64,000 nucleotides of DNA. Origin: an uncultured Dehalococcoidia bacterium. GTDB lineage: Bacteria > Chloroflexota > Dehalococcoidia > Lucifugimonadales > UBA3495. The stretch is from assembly GCA_951812535.1 (NCBI GenBank), contig CATOSK010000006.1, positions 248,001 through 312,000 of the forward strand, in the 5' to 3' direction. Under the pieces are notes generated by a model. It made no database searches and was not told where the DNA came from. It saw only the letters and a program-made list of their open reading frames with translations. Numbering within the stretch: the first letter of the stretch is position 1; each line of letters opens with the position of its first letter. A program made the position numbers and the translations under genes. Positions 1 to 8,951 of the stretch are shown in pieces.

Positions 1-817
1 CGTCTCTCCAATCGGTCCGCCCGTTGCTGGTCCTACCTAGAAGAACGCCGGATGCCGTCGAAGGCGACGGAAATTTGTAGTCTGAAGTAAAGCGATACGT
101 TTCTCCGTCCTTTACTAGAATCCCCCAATCATTCAACAGCTGATTCCGCCAGGTCGTCAGGTATTTGTGAATGGACGGTGCTTCGGTCATGGACGCTTGC
201 GAACCTCTCCTTACGACGAACCCACTTCCATCTTCAAACCCTTGCGCCTTCAAGGTGGTTGAGTTCAAAAAAAGGTTCCTGGTGGTTTCAGCCGGCGACC
301 GGGCTTTTTCGAAGAAACTTACTCCCAAAACTGGCAAGCACAACAGCATATCTTTGAGATACAGTTCCGCGTCTACTCTGTCTGCCCATGCGAGGGACGG
401 AGGTTGGGGTGAATTGCCGTTGTCCAAGTCGCACCGCTTGGCCTCTCTTGCAATTTCTATTAACCGGGCCTCCAAATATTGGACATGTGCTTTGTTGAGA
501 TTTCGGTCTTTGCTGACGAAGGTTACAGCATGGGTCCAAAAATCCTTGTTGTTGGCGTGGCTATCAAGCCGCGGCTTCACCACATCGCCCTCACCAACAT
601 AGACAGTTGGTGTCTCTCCGGAACCATACGTGTTCCAAAGAATATAGACGCCCGAACGAGAGATTTCTTCAGCAAGTTTGGAACGGACTTCAGTATAACT
701 TGGACGAGAGAAATAAATGCCCTGTCCAGTCCAGTTAGATTTCTCAACCACCCGGATACCTTCAGGGTCACCGAAAGGCACAAATATGCGCACCGAAAAT
801 CCCAAAGGTTCCGTCAT
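1..817 (-). CDS. GIY-YIG nuclease-like protein with C-terminal DUF4357 (3' end outside window)
   Basis: The minus frame is open from an ATG at 817 to the window edge, giving 272 residues without a stop. Residues 56-120 look like a GIY-YIG fold: GVYIL at 56-60, VYVGEGD at 72-78, Arg83 and a later Glu116, matching the GIY / YIG / Arg / Glu positions. Residues about 185-272 match DUF4357, with the signature GRTSNGRTDW at 261-270. Such fusions are mostly accessory genes of unknown role, presumably DNA cleavage or modification. AAGGAGAG lies just upstream of the ATG and fixes the start. Base composition is visibly lower in GC than the genes to the right, which suggests transfer. Family assignment is from motifs only. 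Confidence 0.8.
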   Translation of the reverse strand, partial: MTEPLGFSVRIFVPFGDPEGIRVVEKSNWTGQGIYFSRPSYTEVRSKLAEEISRSGVYILWNTYGSGETPTVYVGEGDVVKPRLDSHANNKDFWTHAVTFVSKDRNLNKAHVQYLEARLIEIAREAKRCDLDNGNSPQPPSLAWADRVDAELYLKDMLLCLPVLGVSFFEKARSPAETTRNLFLNSTTLKAQGFEDGSGFVVRRGSQASMTEAPSIHKYLTTWRNQLLNDWGILVKDGETYRFTSDYKFPSPSTASGVLLGRTSNGRTDWRD

Positions 818-1034
818 GACGCTCTCCTTGCTCCCACTCGCACTTGGATGATCTTACTTAGGGGTGGAAGGAAACACAACAAGGTCAAATGTTGGTGGTA
901 TAGTGGGCGGTGCTTTAGAGATTAAAGCCTGCTGCTTGGGCGCAGGCACCTTGTGCGTCCCTCTTCACGGTCCCCGTCACCTCCCTCCCCAGCAACGTGT
1001 TTCCCAACCTTTATCCCCGCACGCCCATGACATC

Positions 1035-2564
1035 ATGCTGCAGCACATAGGATCCAGCCCCCGCTACAAGTGGTGGGTCTTCGCCACCATCGGAGCGGGA
1101 ATCTTCTTCTCCGTCGTCGACCACGGCAGCGTTCAGATTGCGCTGCCGGATATCGAAGCCTACTACGATTCGGACCTGCCCACCGTGCAGTGGGTGGTGG
1201 TGGCTTATGCGCTGGCCATCAGCGTCCTTCTGCTGCCCATGGGACGCCTCGGCGACACGCTGGGCCGGAAACGGGTCTACGTGGCTGGCCTGGCCATCTA
1301 CCTGGTGGCGTCGGCGGTGTCCGGCATGGCCACGGACATCGCCATGCTGATCTTCGGGCGGGTCCTGCAGGGCATCGGTTCCGCGATGATGCAGGGGCTG
1401 GCCATGGCGATGATCATTTCCTCCTTTCCGGCCCGGGAACGGGGCAAGGCCCTCGGTTCCAACATGAGCGTTGTCGGCAGCGGCGCCATTGCCGGCCCCG
1501 CGTTGGGCGGCCTGCTGGTCAGCGCCCTGGGGTGGCGGTGGGTGTTCTTCATCAACATCCCCTTTGGCATCATCATCATGATTGCGTCGCTGCTCATCCT
1601 GGAGCGTCGGCAACCCGAGGAGGAAGAACGGGATAACAGCAAGGGATTCGACTGGGTGGGAGCGGCTCTATCCGGAGCGATGCTTTTGCTGTTCCTGCTG
1701 GTGGTTGGCAACGGGCACCAGCTTGGGTGGACGTCGCTGGCGGTGGTCGGCGGGGCATTCGTCGTCGTGGTATTGATGGTGGCCTTCGTTTGGTGGGAAC
1801 TGAGGGTGCCGTCGCCAATGCTGGAGCTGCGGTTGTTCCGTCGAAAGCTGGTGGCGCTGGGAGTGGCCGCCGGTTGGCTCTCCTTCTGCGGAATGGCGGC
1901 GTTGCGGTTCATGGTGCCCTTCTACCTGCAAAGGGTCCTGGGCCTGACGCCGAAAGAGGTGGGCCTGTTGCTGATCCCAGCAGCTATCTGCATGATTGTG
2001 TGCGGACCGTTGAGCGGGAGGCTTTCCGACAAGTTCGGGTGGCGGACCCTCACGGTGGGTGGGCTGGCGCTTTCCTCCATCGCGCTGTTTACGCTGGCGA
2101 GCACCATCGCGGAGCGGTCGCCGGTTATCCTGATTGTTGCGATGCTGATGCTGCAGAGCACCGGTCTCGGATTCTTCAACTCGCCCAACAACAGCTCCAT
2201 CTTCAGCGCGGTGGAGCGTTCCAGCTTCGGGGTGGTGTCGGCCCTCACCCAGCTCATCCGCAACTCGGCCAACGTGGTGAGCATCGCGCTGGCGACAACC
2301 ATCGTCGTTACCATCATGGGAATGCGGGGCGTCGAGCCGAGCCTGGATGCGGTCTCGCCCCAGGTGGCCGACGCCTTCGTCGCTGGCCTGCGGGCGGCCT
2401 TCGTCGCGCTGGGCTGCTGCACCACCCTGGGAATGATTCTTGCTCTGGTGCGAGGCGAGCGGCCGCGCCCGCAGGAGGGAGAGGGTCTCCAGGAGAGGAG
2501 TCCCGCCGACGGCCAACGGCAGGGTGAGATGCCGGTCGCCGGCAGGGGTGGAGTACGGCGTTAA
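1035..2564 (+). CDS. MFS transporter, DHA2 (EmrB/QacA) family, 509 aa
   Basis: This is a polytopic membrane protein with about 14 hydrophobic segments and the length usual for DHA2 drug:proton antiporters. The loop after the second segment carries the MFS signature GRLGDTLGRKR. A later motif (GSGAIAGPALGG) matches motif C, typical of antiporters, so export of a hydrophobic or drug-like compound is likely; the substrate cannot be read from sequence. I chose the ATG at 1035 because the residues before it are not transporter-like; an in-frame start at 864 exists. No good Shine-Dalgarno precedes 1035. A TATAGT at 899-904 could be the -10 box. Confidence 0.85.
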   Translation: MLQHIGSSPRYKWWVFATIGAGIFFSVVDHGSVQIALPDIEAYYDSDLPTVQWVVVAYALAISVLLLPMGRLGDTLGRKRVYVAGLAIYLVASAVSGMATDIAMLIFGRVLQGIGSAMMQGLAMAMIISSFPARERGKALGSNMSVVGSGAIAGPALGGLLVSALGWRWVFFINIPFGIIIMIASLLILERRQPEEEERDNSKGFDWVGAALSGAMLLLFLLVVGNGHQLGWTSLAVVGGAFVVVVLMVAFVWWELRVPSPMLELRLFRRKLVALGVAAGWLSFCGMAALRFMVPFYLQRVLGLTPKEVGLLLIPAAICMIVCGPLSGRLSDKFGWRTLTVGGLALSSIALFTLASTIAERSPVILIVAMLMLQSTGLGFFNSPNNSSIFSAVERSSFGVVSALTQLIRNSANVVSIALATTIVVTIMGMRGVEPSLDAVSPQVADAFVAGLRAAFVALGCCTTLGMILALVRGERPRPQEGEGLQERSPADGQRQGEMPVAGRGGVRR

Positions 2565-2687
2565 GCCCTGGCTTCCGGCCTATTCCCCCGTGGATGGCTT
2601 CGCGGACCAGCCCGACAACCCGCAAAGTTGCTTGCCGTCCGGCGCGGCAGTATAGTCCCCTCTAATACTCAAGTGAGGTCGAATGAT

Positions 2688-3920
2688 ATGCAGAATCGGA
2701 AATCGCCGCTGGAAGGTTATCGGGTCCTGGACTTGGGTCGGCAGCAGGCCGGCCCCAGGTGTGCCCAGGTGCTGGCCCGCCTGGGCGCCGAGGTCATCAA
2801 GATCGAGCGGCTGGGGGGAGAGGAAACCCGTTACAGCCAGCCCTGGGTAGGCAAGCAAAGCGCCTACTGGGTCCAGTACAACAGCGGGAAAAAGAGCCTG
2901 AGCATGGATCTGCGCACTGAGAAGGGAAAAGAGGTGTTGCGGGAGTTGGTGAAAATCTCCGACGTTTTCCTGCAGAACTTCCGCCCCGGAACGATTCAGA
3001 CCATGGGTTTTGACTACGAGACATTGAAGCAGCTCAACCCCAAGATAATCATGGTCAACGTCTCCGCCTTTGGACAGTTCGGCCCTTACTCGGAGCGCAT
3101 TGGCGTCGACCCCATCGGACAGACCATCTCGGGCATCACCATGACCACCGGCTCCCGCGATATGCCGCCCATCCGGACCGGCGTCCCTATCATTGACCGC
3201 ACAACCGCCTTGCACGCCTCCATCGGCACCCTGGCCGCGCTGATGGAACGCGAGGTCTCAGGGGAAGGTCAGTCCATCGACGTATGCCTGGCCGATTCCG
3301 GTTACAGCTACACCGAAATTCCGATCACCGCCTACCACGGCACCAAGGTAACCCAGGAACGGGGCGTGGATGCGGGCGTTGCCGGCGGCGGCGGGATCTT
3401 CCCCTGCAAGGACGGCTGGGTCCTGGTTACCCTGCCCGCCAGTTCGCCCTGGCCTCGGGTCTGCGACGCTATCAACAAGCCCGAATGGAAAGAAGACGAG
3501 CGGTTCGTCACCCGCCATGCCCGCAACGCAAACAAGGAACTCCTCGCCCAGGCCATCACGGAGTTTATCTCCGATATGACTCCCCTGGAGGTGGCGGCTC
3601 ACTTCACCAAGTTCGACGTCGTCGCGTCACCGGCCAACACCATCGCGCAAGCGGCTGAGGACCCCCATCCCTGGGAGCGGGGAGCTTTCCAGGAGGTCCC
3701 CGACTTCCTGGCGGGCACCATCGCCGTCTCGGGAGACTTCTGGCACTTCAGTCGGACCCCGGCTGTGGTGGGTTCAACTCCCCGGGTGGGCGAGCACAAC
3801 GAGGACATCCTCAGCGGCCTGCTGGGATACTCCGAGGAGGAAATCGCCGGCATGCGGGAGGAAAGGGTCATTGGCGAGTGGGACCGGTATGACAGCATAC
3901 CGGGGACTCCGCTGGCTTAG
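2688..3920 (+). CDS. CaiB/BaiF family III CoA-transferase, 410 aa
   Basis: Family III CoA-transferases move CoA between carboxylic acids through an aspartyl-CoA anhydride. The N-terminus has the family pattern (GYRVLDLGRQQAGP, then GAEVIKIE), followed by FRPGTIQTMGFDYE and a glycine-rich stretch. Asp170, in PIIDRTTALHA, sits where the catalytic Asp169 of formyl-CoA transferase lies, so it is probably active. Length is normal. The ATG at 2688 is preceded by GAGG at 2675-2678 with 9 nt spacing, and TATAGT at 2651-2656 may be the -10 box. The acid substrate is unknown. The next gene is an oxidoreductase subunit on the same strand. Confidence 0.9.
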   Translation: MQNRKSPLEGYRVLDLGRQQAGPRCAQVLARLGAEVIKIERLGGEETRYSQPWVGKQSAYWVQYNSGKKSLSMDLRTEKGKEVLRELVKISDVFLQNFRPGTIQTMGFDYETLKQLNPKIIMVNVSAFGQFGPYSERIGVDPIGQTISGITMTTGSRDMPPIRTGVPIIDRTTALHASIGTLAALMEREVSGEGQSIDVCLADSGYSYTEIPITAYHGTKVTQERGVDAGVAGGGGIFPCKDGWVLVTLPASSPWPRVCDAINKPEWKEDERFVTRHARNANKELLAQAITEFISDMTPLEVAAHFTKFDVVASPANTIAQAAEDPHPWERGAFQEVPDFLAGTIAVSGDFWHFSRTPAVVGSTPRVGEHNEDILSGLLGYSEEEIAGMREERVIGEWDRYDSIPGTPLA

Positions 3921-3953
3921 AAACTCGCTCTAAACCAGGAGAGTACCATCATT

Positions 3954-3987
3954 GGGTGGCAGGACAGCATCTGGTTGCCTGTCACCC
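3954..3987 (+). terminator. Hairpin after CoA-transferase gene
   Basis: GGGTGGCAGG at 3954-3963 pairs with CCTGTCACCC at 3978-3987 (one G-U pair). No T-run follows, so this may be a weak terminator or only an mRNA-stabilising stem. Confidence 0.35.
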
Positions 3988-4086
3988 CTGTGGTAAATTA
4001 GGGCAAACCGTCGGGGGCTTGCCGGAGCCGGCGATGGCCCGGACAAGTTGCCGTTTTTATGTGAACAATGCTCAGGGAGGTCGAGG

Positions 4087-6405
4087 ATGCTTGATTACAA
4101 GCCGAACATGGTGATTTCGACCCAGGACTACCAGGTCGTGGGAACGCGCCCGGTGCGCCACGACGGGCCGGACAAGGTGATGGGCAGGGCGCGCTATGCC
4201 GCCGACATTCACCTGCCGGGGATGCTCCATGCCAAGATGCTGCGGAGTCCCCACGCCCATGCGCGGATCCGGGGCATTGACGCCAGCAAGGCGCTGGCCC
4301 TGCCCGGGGTGGAGGCCGTGGTGACCGCCGCCGACCTGGCGGATATCTCCCCTGACCTGTCGGAACAGGAAGAAGGTGCCGCAGTCAACTACGGGTTCTA
4401 CAGCCGCAACGTGCTGGCCCGGGAAAAGGCGCTGTACCTGGGTCACGCCGTCGCCGCCGTGGCCGCCGCCAGCCCCCACCTGGCGGAACAGGCCATGGAG
4501 CTGATCGAGGTGGACTACGAGGTCCTGCCCCCAGTGCTGGACGCCAACGCTGCGATGAAGGACGATGCCCCAGCGCTGCACGAGCGTCTCGTCACGCTGG
4601 CAAACCCGGCCCAGCGCGCCGGTGGCTGGGGCGACACCGACAAAGCCAGCAACATATCAAACCACTTCGAGTTCCGGCTCGGCGACCCCGAGGAGGGGTT
4701 CAACCAGGCCGACGTGGTGGTGGAGCAGGAGTTCCACACCAAGCCGGTCCACCAGGGATACATCGAGCCCCACTCGGCAACCGCCCAGTGGAACAGCGAC
4801 GACAGCGTCACCATCTGGGCCAGCAGCCAGGGGCACTTCGCCCTCCGCGACCACACGGCGCGCATCCTGGGCCTGCCCGTCTCCAAGGTGAAGGTCATCC
4901 CCATGGAGATCGGCGGCGGATTCGGTGGGAAGGGCCAGGGCGGATGCTACATCGAGCCGGTGGTTGCTACCCTCTCCCATAAGACCGGCCGTCCGGTGAA
5001 GATGCAGATGAGCCGCATCGACGTTTTCGTCGGCACCGGCCCCACCTCCGGCACCCACATCCGGGTGAAGCTGGGGGCGACCAACGAAGGCAAGCTGGTG
5101 GCGGCGGACTGCACCCTGATCTATGAGGCAGGGGCCTTCCCCGGTTCGCCGGTCCCGTCGGGTTGCCGGACCATGCTGGCGCCCTATGAGATTCCCAACT
5201 CGTTCATCGAAGGATACGACGTACTGACCAACGTGCAGAAGTCGGCGGCCTACCGGGCTCCCGGCTCGCCCGCGGCCTCCTTCGCCGCCGAGCAGGTGGT
5301 CGACGAGCTCTGCGACCAGCTGGGTATGGACCCGGTGGAGTTCCGGCTGCTCAACGCCGCCAGGGAAGGATCGCGCCAGCCCACCGGCCCGACCTTCCGC
5401 AAGATCGGGTTCGTGGAAATTCTCCAGGCGGCCCAGCAGCACCAGCACCTGGCGGAGCCGCTGGCCGGCCCTTGGCGCGGCCGGGGCGTGGCCGCGGGAG
5501 CATGGTTCAACGGCACCGGGCCAGCCAGCGCCGTTGCCAGCGTCGCCCCCGACGGCACGGTTAGCCTGGTTGAGGGTTCCCCCGACATCGGCGGGAGCCG
5601 GGCGGCCATGGCCATGCACATCGCCGAGGTGCTGGGAATCCCCGCCGAAGACGTCAAACCGTCCATCGTGGACACCGACTCCATCGGTTACAGCTCCGGT
5701 GCGGGCGGAAGCGGAGTCACCTTCAAGATGGGAACGGCAGTCTACCAGGCTGGCGAGGACATCCGCACCCAGTTGGTGGAGCGGGCGGCCAAGATCTGGG
5801 ACGTGGATACCGACGACGTGGATTACGTCAACGGCATCTTGCAGCACAAGTCCGACCCGGAGTTGCGGCTGACCTTCAAGCAGATCGCCCGCCGCCTCAA
5901 CGGCACCGGCGGTCCGGTCGTGGGCCACGGCACCGCCAATCCCGGCGGCGTGGGCAACGCCTTCGGCCTCCACGTCGTCGACGTGGAGGTGGACCCTGAC
6001 ACCGGGAAGGTGGAGGTCCTGCGCTACACCGCCCTCCAGGATGCGGGGAAGGCCATCCACCCCAGCTACGTCGAGGGACAGATCCAGGGCGGCGCGGTGC
6101 AGGGCATCGGTTGGGCGCTGAACGAGGAGTATTACTTCGGCGATGAAGGCCAGATGTTCAACTCCAGCTTCCTCGACTACCGGATGCCAACCAGCCTGGA
6201 CCTTCCGATGATCGACACGGTCATCGTCGAGGTGGCCAATCCCGGGCATCCGCTGGGAGTGCGGGGCGTCGGAGAAGTATCGCTGGTGCCTCCCATGGCG
6301 GCGGTGGCCAACGCCATCAAGCACGCCGTCGGGGTCCGGCTGGACAGCCTTCCCATGAACCCGGGCAGCGTCCTCGAAGCCATTTGGGAGCAGGCCCCGG
6401 CTTAG
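4087..6405 (+). CDS. Xanthine dehydrogenase/CO dehydrogenase-type molybdopterin-binding subunit, 772 aa
   Basis: This is the large Mo-cofactor subunit of the xanthine oxidase family, which hydroxylates aromatic, heterocyclic or aldehyde substrates. The N-terminal hammerhead domain (GRARYAADIHLPGMLH) is followed by the GGGFGGK loop at 276-282, an active-site loop AYRAPG at 388-393, and a C-terminal GVGE with Glu730, the usual catalytic glutamate. The loop is not the AYRCSFR of form I CO dehydrogenase, so CO oxidation is unlikely. GGGAGGT at 4075-4081 supports the ATG at 4087. Neither the FAD nor the 2Fe-2S subunit lies beside it: it is flanked by a CoA-transferase and a HicB gene, so its partners must be encoded elsewhere. 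Confidence 0.9.
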   Translation: MLDYKPNMVISTQDYQVVGTRPVRHDGPDKVMGRARYAADIHLPGMLHAKMLRSPHAHARIRGIDASKALALPGVEAVVTAADLADISPDLSEQEEGAAVNYGFYSRNVLAREKALYLGHAVAAVAAASPHLAEQAMELIEVDYEVLPPVLDANAAMKDDAPALHERLVTLANPAQRAGGWGDTDKASNISNHFEFRLGDPEEGFNQADVVVEQEFHTKPVHQGYIEPHSATAQWNSDDSVTIWASSQGHFALRDHTARILGLPVSKVKVIPMEIGGGFGGKGQGGCYIEPVVATLSHKTGRPVKMQMSRIDVFVGTGPTSGTHIRVKLGATNEGKLVAADCTLIYEAGAFPGSPVPSGCRTMLAPYEIPNSFIEGYDVLTNVQKSAAYRAPGSPAASFAAEQVVDELCDQLGMDPVEFRLLNAAREGSRQPTGPTFRKIGFVEILQAAQQHQHLAEPLAGPWRGRGVAAGAWFNGTGPASAVASVAPDGTVSLVEGSPDIGGSRAAMAMHIAEVLGIPAEDVKPSIVDTDSIGYSSGAGGSGVTFKMGTAVYQAGEDIRTQLVERAAKIWDVDTDDVDYVNGILQHKSDPELRLTFKQIARRLNGTGGPVVGHGTANPGGVGNAFGLHVVDVEVDPDTGKVEVLRYTALQDAGKAIHPSYVEGQIQGGAVQGIGWALNEEYYFGDEGQMFNSSFLDYRMPTSLDLPMIDTVIVEVANPGHPLGVRGVGEVSLVPPMAAVANAIKHAVGVRLDSLPMNPGSVLEAIWEQAPA

Positions 6406-6426
6406 CTTCCTGTAAGAGAGGTTCTG

Positions 6427-6465
6427 CCGGCGGCCCGGGGAATGCCCAGGCCGCCGGTGTGTTTT
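6427..6465 (+). terminator. Rho-independent terminator
   Basis: CCGGCGGCC at 6427-6435 pairs perfectly with GGCCGCCGG at 6449-6457 and is followed by TGTGTTTT. It ends the molybdopterin-subunit transcript before the hicB gene. Confidence 0.7.
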
Positions 6466-6543
6466 GGAAAGTCGCTGAAAGGACTCACGGCGTTCCCGTA
6501 GGATAGGTAAAGGGGTGAGGTTGGAAGACAGGAGGCCACCGGA

Positions 6544-6789
6544 ATGAAGCATTACCTCTTGCGATACGCGCTCCACGGTCCATCGGATGATAGCGGCGGA
6601 ATGTACATGGCCGAGATTCCTGTGCTGCCGGGGTGTCAAGCTTGGGGGGACACCCCGGAGCAGACCATTGACATCCTGACCAGCGTGGCGGAAGAGTTCA
6701 TAGCTTCGTACCGGGAGCACGGGGAAGAACTGCCGGGCGATGCAGCGGATTCCATGGCAGAGGCAGACAGCATCCTCGTGGCGGCATGA
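6544..6789 (+). CDS. hicB: HicB-like antitoxin, 81 aa
   Basis: HicB antitoxins bind and neutralise the HicA mRNA interferase. The start MKHYLLRYAL, the stretch YMAEIPVLPGCQAWGDTPEQ and the following helix match the partial RNase-H-like HicB fold. No helix-turn-helix or ribbon-helix-helix domain follows, so it is the short form. GGAGG at 6531-6535 precedes the ATG. Its stop overlaps the start of the hicA-like gene (ATGA), so the order is hicB-hicA, the reverse of the commonest arrangement, and the two are translationally coupled. Confidence 0.8.
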   Translation: MKHYLLRYALHGPSDDSGGMYMAEIPVLPGCQAWGDTPEQTIDILTSVAEEFIASYREHGEELPGDAADSMAEADSILVAA

Positions 6790-6995
6790 CGTATGCGGAT
6801 CTCGCCAGGAAACTGGTGAACTGCGGCTGCGAGTTTGACAGACAAGCCAGGGGATCCCACGAAGTATGGCCCAATCGCGCCACGGGTCGGCGGGCAACGG
6901 TCCCGAATCATTGAAGAAGAGACTTGGTGCCGGGAACGGTCAGAGCAATCATACGGAACCTGGGAATAGGCAGAAGGGACTTCGACGCGGCCTAG
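6786..6995 (+). pseudogene. hicA: HicA-like toxin gene interrupted by in-frame TGA
   Basis: HicA toxins are small double-stranded-RNA-binding-fold mRNA interferases. From the ATG at 6786 the frame reads a HicA start (MTYADLARKL), then GCEF and the HicA core RGSHEVWPNRATGRR, with the catalytic His in GSH. It stops at TGA 6912-6914 after only 42 residues. The same frame then continues with a normal HicA C-terminus (PGTVRAIIRNLGI) to a TAG at 6993-6995, for about 69 codons in total. A single nonsense change explains this, so the toxin is probably dead while the antitoxin stays intact. A sequencing error in the assembly is the alternative. Confidence 0.7.
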
Positions 6996-7001
6996 AAGCG
7001 T

Positions 7002-8615
7002 TTGTTGGTGTCTGAAGGAAGTTCTTCCCACGATGTCATCGTCATTGGCGGCGGGCCGGCCGGCAGCGCGGCGTCGGCCATGCTCGCCCCTCAGGGCACT
7101 CGGGTCCTGCTTCTGGAGCGGGAACGCTTTCCCCGGGCCCACGTGGGGGAGTCGCTGCTTCCGGCCAGCATCCCCGTGCTGGAGGAGCTGGGGGTTATTC
7201 CTGCCGTGGAGCAGGCCGGGTTCCTGCCCAAGTGGGGGGCGACGATGGTGTGGGGGAGAAGCCGGCAGCCGTGGAGCTGGTACTTCCGGGAGACCAACCG
7301 CAGCCATCCCCACGCGTACCAGGTGCGGCGGGCGGAGTTCGACAAGATACTGCTGGACAACAGCCGGGAGAAGGGCGTGGACGTGCGGGAGGGGCGCCAC
7401 GTCAGCGAGGTGGTCTTCCGGGATGGTCGGGCCGCGGGAGTGCGTTTCCGGGATGAGGGAGGACAAGAGCGGTTCGCGGAAGCCCAGCTTGTCATCGACG
7501 CCAGCGGGCAGAACGGGCTCGTGGGCCGGCAGTTGGGCCTGCGGGAATGGGACTCCTTCTTCCAGAACTTGGCCGTTTACGGGTACTTCGACAGCGGCAA
7601 GCGGCTGGCCTCACCGGACGAAAACAACATCTTCATCGAGGCCTGTCCCGACGGGTGGCTGTGGAACATCCCGCTGCCGGGGGGATGTTCCAGCGTGGGG
7701 GCGGTGGTGGACAGCGCGGCCGGGCAGGCGGGGATAAACGGCGCGGGTGCCCGCAATTTCCTGTTGGAACAGGTCGGGCAAGCGCCGTATATGTCGGAGA
7801 TGCTGCGCAACGGGACCTTGCGCGACGATCCGGCGGTGGTGCGGGACTGGTCCTACGTTTGCCGGCCGATGGTGGGGAACGGTTATATCCTGGCCGGGGA
7901 CGCCGCCTGCTTCGTCGATCCCCTCTTTTCCTCGGGCGTACACCTGGCGCTGATGTCGGGGGTTATGGCGGCTGCCTGGGTGATGTCCGCGCTGGCAGAC
8001 CCGGGGATTGCCGGTCCAGCGGGAATGGTGTACCAGGAGTTGTACCTGAAGGAATACACCCACTTCCGTGAGTTGGCCCGCCTGTTCTATTCCAGCAACC
8101 GGACGGCGGACTCCTACTTCTGGGAGGCCCGCCGGATACTGGAGGCAGACGAATCGCTTTCTCCCCGCAACGCCTTCATCCGGGCTGTGGCGGGCCAGCC
8201 GCCCCGGGGATACGAGCGGGCCGTGCTGGAGCAGGGAGAGCTTCCCGCGGCATTCGTGGAAAGCCTGGGAAGCGTCGAGGGGGAGCGGTCGCGGCGGCGA
8301 AGGGAGTCCGGCGTGGCGGACTTGTCGGCGCGGAGCCTCAGGCTGGCCGATAGGGTGCGCCTGGAGCGAAAGCCCGTCCTCGCGGGAGGGGAGTTCAGGT
8401 GGGGATACGTCCTGTCAACGCCCGACCGTCCCGAGGGCACGGAGTGCGATGAACTGGTCGCCGTCCTGGTGTCCCGGCTGGATGGATGCACGACTGCCGG
8501 AGAGATTATCGGTCAGCTCCTGGAAGGCGTTGGTCCGGGACAGCGCGGGCAGGTGGAAGATGCGGCGCGATCAGCGCTGGAGATTCTGTACGTGGACGGG
8601 GCATTGACGTACTGA
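7002..8615 (+). CDS. Flavin-dependent halogenase-like FAD oxidoreductase, 537 aa
   Basis: The N-terminal GGGPAGSAAS (residues 17-26) is a dinucleotide-binding motif. The protein carries three marks of flavin-dependent halogenases: Lys77 in PKWGA, placed like the catalytic Lys79 of PrnA; WLWNIP at 219-224, fitting WxWxIP; and FVDPLFSSGVH at 304-314, fitting the FxxPxxSxG motif of CmlS/PltA-type enzymes. Halogenation of a phenolic or carrier-bound substrate is therefore plausible. Residues about 475-537 form an extra C-terminal domain resembling the small winged-helix/PqqD-like fold. The start is unclear: TTG 7002, TTG 7005 and GTG 7008 are possible and none has a clear ribosome site. It begins 7 nt after the hicA remnant. 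No carrier-protein or biosynthetic gene adjoins it. Confidence 0.75.
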   Translation: MLVSEGSSSHDVIVIGGGPAGSAASAMLAPQGTRVLLLERERFPRAHVGESLLPASIPVLEELGVIPAVEQAGFLPKWGATMVWGRSRQPWSWYFRETNRSHPHAYQVRRAEFDKILLDNSREKGVDVREGRHVSEVVFRDGRAAGVRFRDEGGQERFAEAQLVIDASGQNGLVGRQLGLREWDSFFQNLAVYGYFDSGKRLASPDENNIFIEACPDGWLWNIPLPGGCSSVGAVVDSAAGQAGINGAGARNFLLEQVGQAPYMSEMLRNGTLRDDPAVVRDWSYVCRPMVGNGYILAGDAACFVDPLFSSGVHLALMSGVMAAAWVMSALADPGIAGPAGMVYQELYLKEYTHFRELARLFYSSNRTADSYFWEARRILEADESLSPRNAFIRAVAGQPPRGYERAVLEQGELPAAFVESLGSVEGERSRRRRESGVADLSARSLRLADRVRLERKPVLAGGEFRWGYVLSTPDRPEGTECDELVAVLVSRLDGCTTAGEIIGQLLEGVGPGQRGQVEDAARSALEILYVDGALTY

Positions 8616-8667
8616 GGCCGCTCTGGGGGCTTGATTGTCCATTATCCGGTAGGCGAGGGTTAGCAGC

Positions 8668-8886
8668 ATGTGCCGCAGCATCAAGACGTTGCGCCGTCCG
8701 CAGGGTTCGGTTCCACAGGGCTCCGTTCCACAGGAAGAGGTCTACGAGGCGGCGCTGCAGTACGTCCGGAAGATAAGCGGGTACCGGGTCCCATCCAAAG
8801 CTAACCGGGAGGCGTTCGACGCGGCGGTGGCTGAAGTGGCCGGGGCGAGCCAGCGCCTGCTGGAGGGGTTGACGGTCCGGGGGTGA
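8668..8886 (+). CDS. DUF2277 domain protein, 72 aa
   Basis: The start MCRSIKTLRRP and the stretch ALQYVRKISGYRVPSKAN match DUF2277, a small conserved family of unknown function. The body ends in a helix with several Ala and Leu residues. A small insertion near residues 12-22 repeats GSVPQ twice, encoded by a short duplicated DNA stretch (around 8703-8738). The gene lies 52 bp after the halogenase-like gene on the same strand and may be cotranscribed. Confidence 0.8.
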   Translation: MCRSIKTLRRPQGSVPQGSVPQEEVYEAALQYVRKISGYRVPSKANREAFDAAVAEVAGASQRLLEGLTVRG

Positions 8887-8951
8887 AAAGAGACGGGGCA
8901 GGAACTATCCCTGCCCCGCAGCGTTAGCGATTGCGTCGTTGACCGGTCGGG

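Noticed and set aside
171..925. Plus-strand open frames opposite the GIY-YIG gene
   Set aside because: The minus frame shows GIY-YIG and DUF4357 motifs, a ribosome site and unbroken length; the plus frames show no family pattern.
4657..6897. 746-codon minus-strand frame opposite the molybdopterin subunit
   Set aside because: Product is a His/Gly/Val-rich shadow of a GC-rich gene; the plus strand encodes a full recognised protein.
6912..6914. TGA in the HicA frame as selenocysteine
   Set aside because: No HicA selenoproteins are known, the family has no redox residue at this point, and no SECIS-like hairpin follows; a nonsense mutation is simpler.
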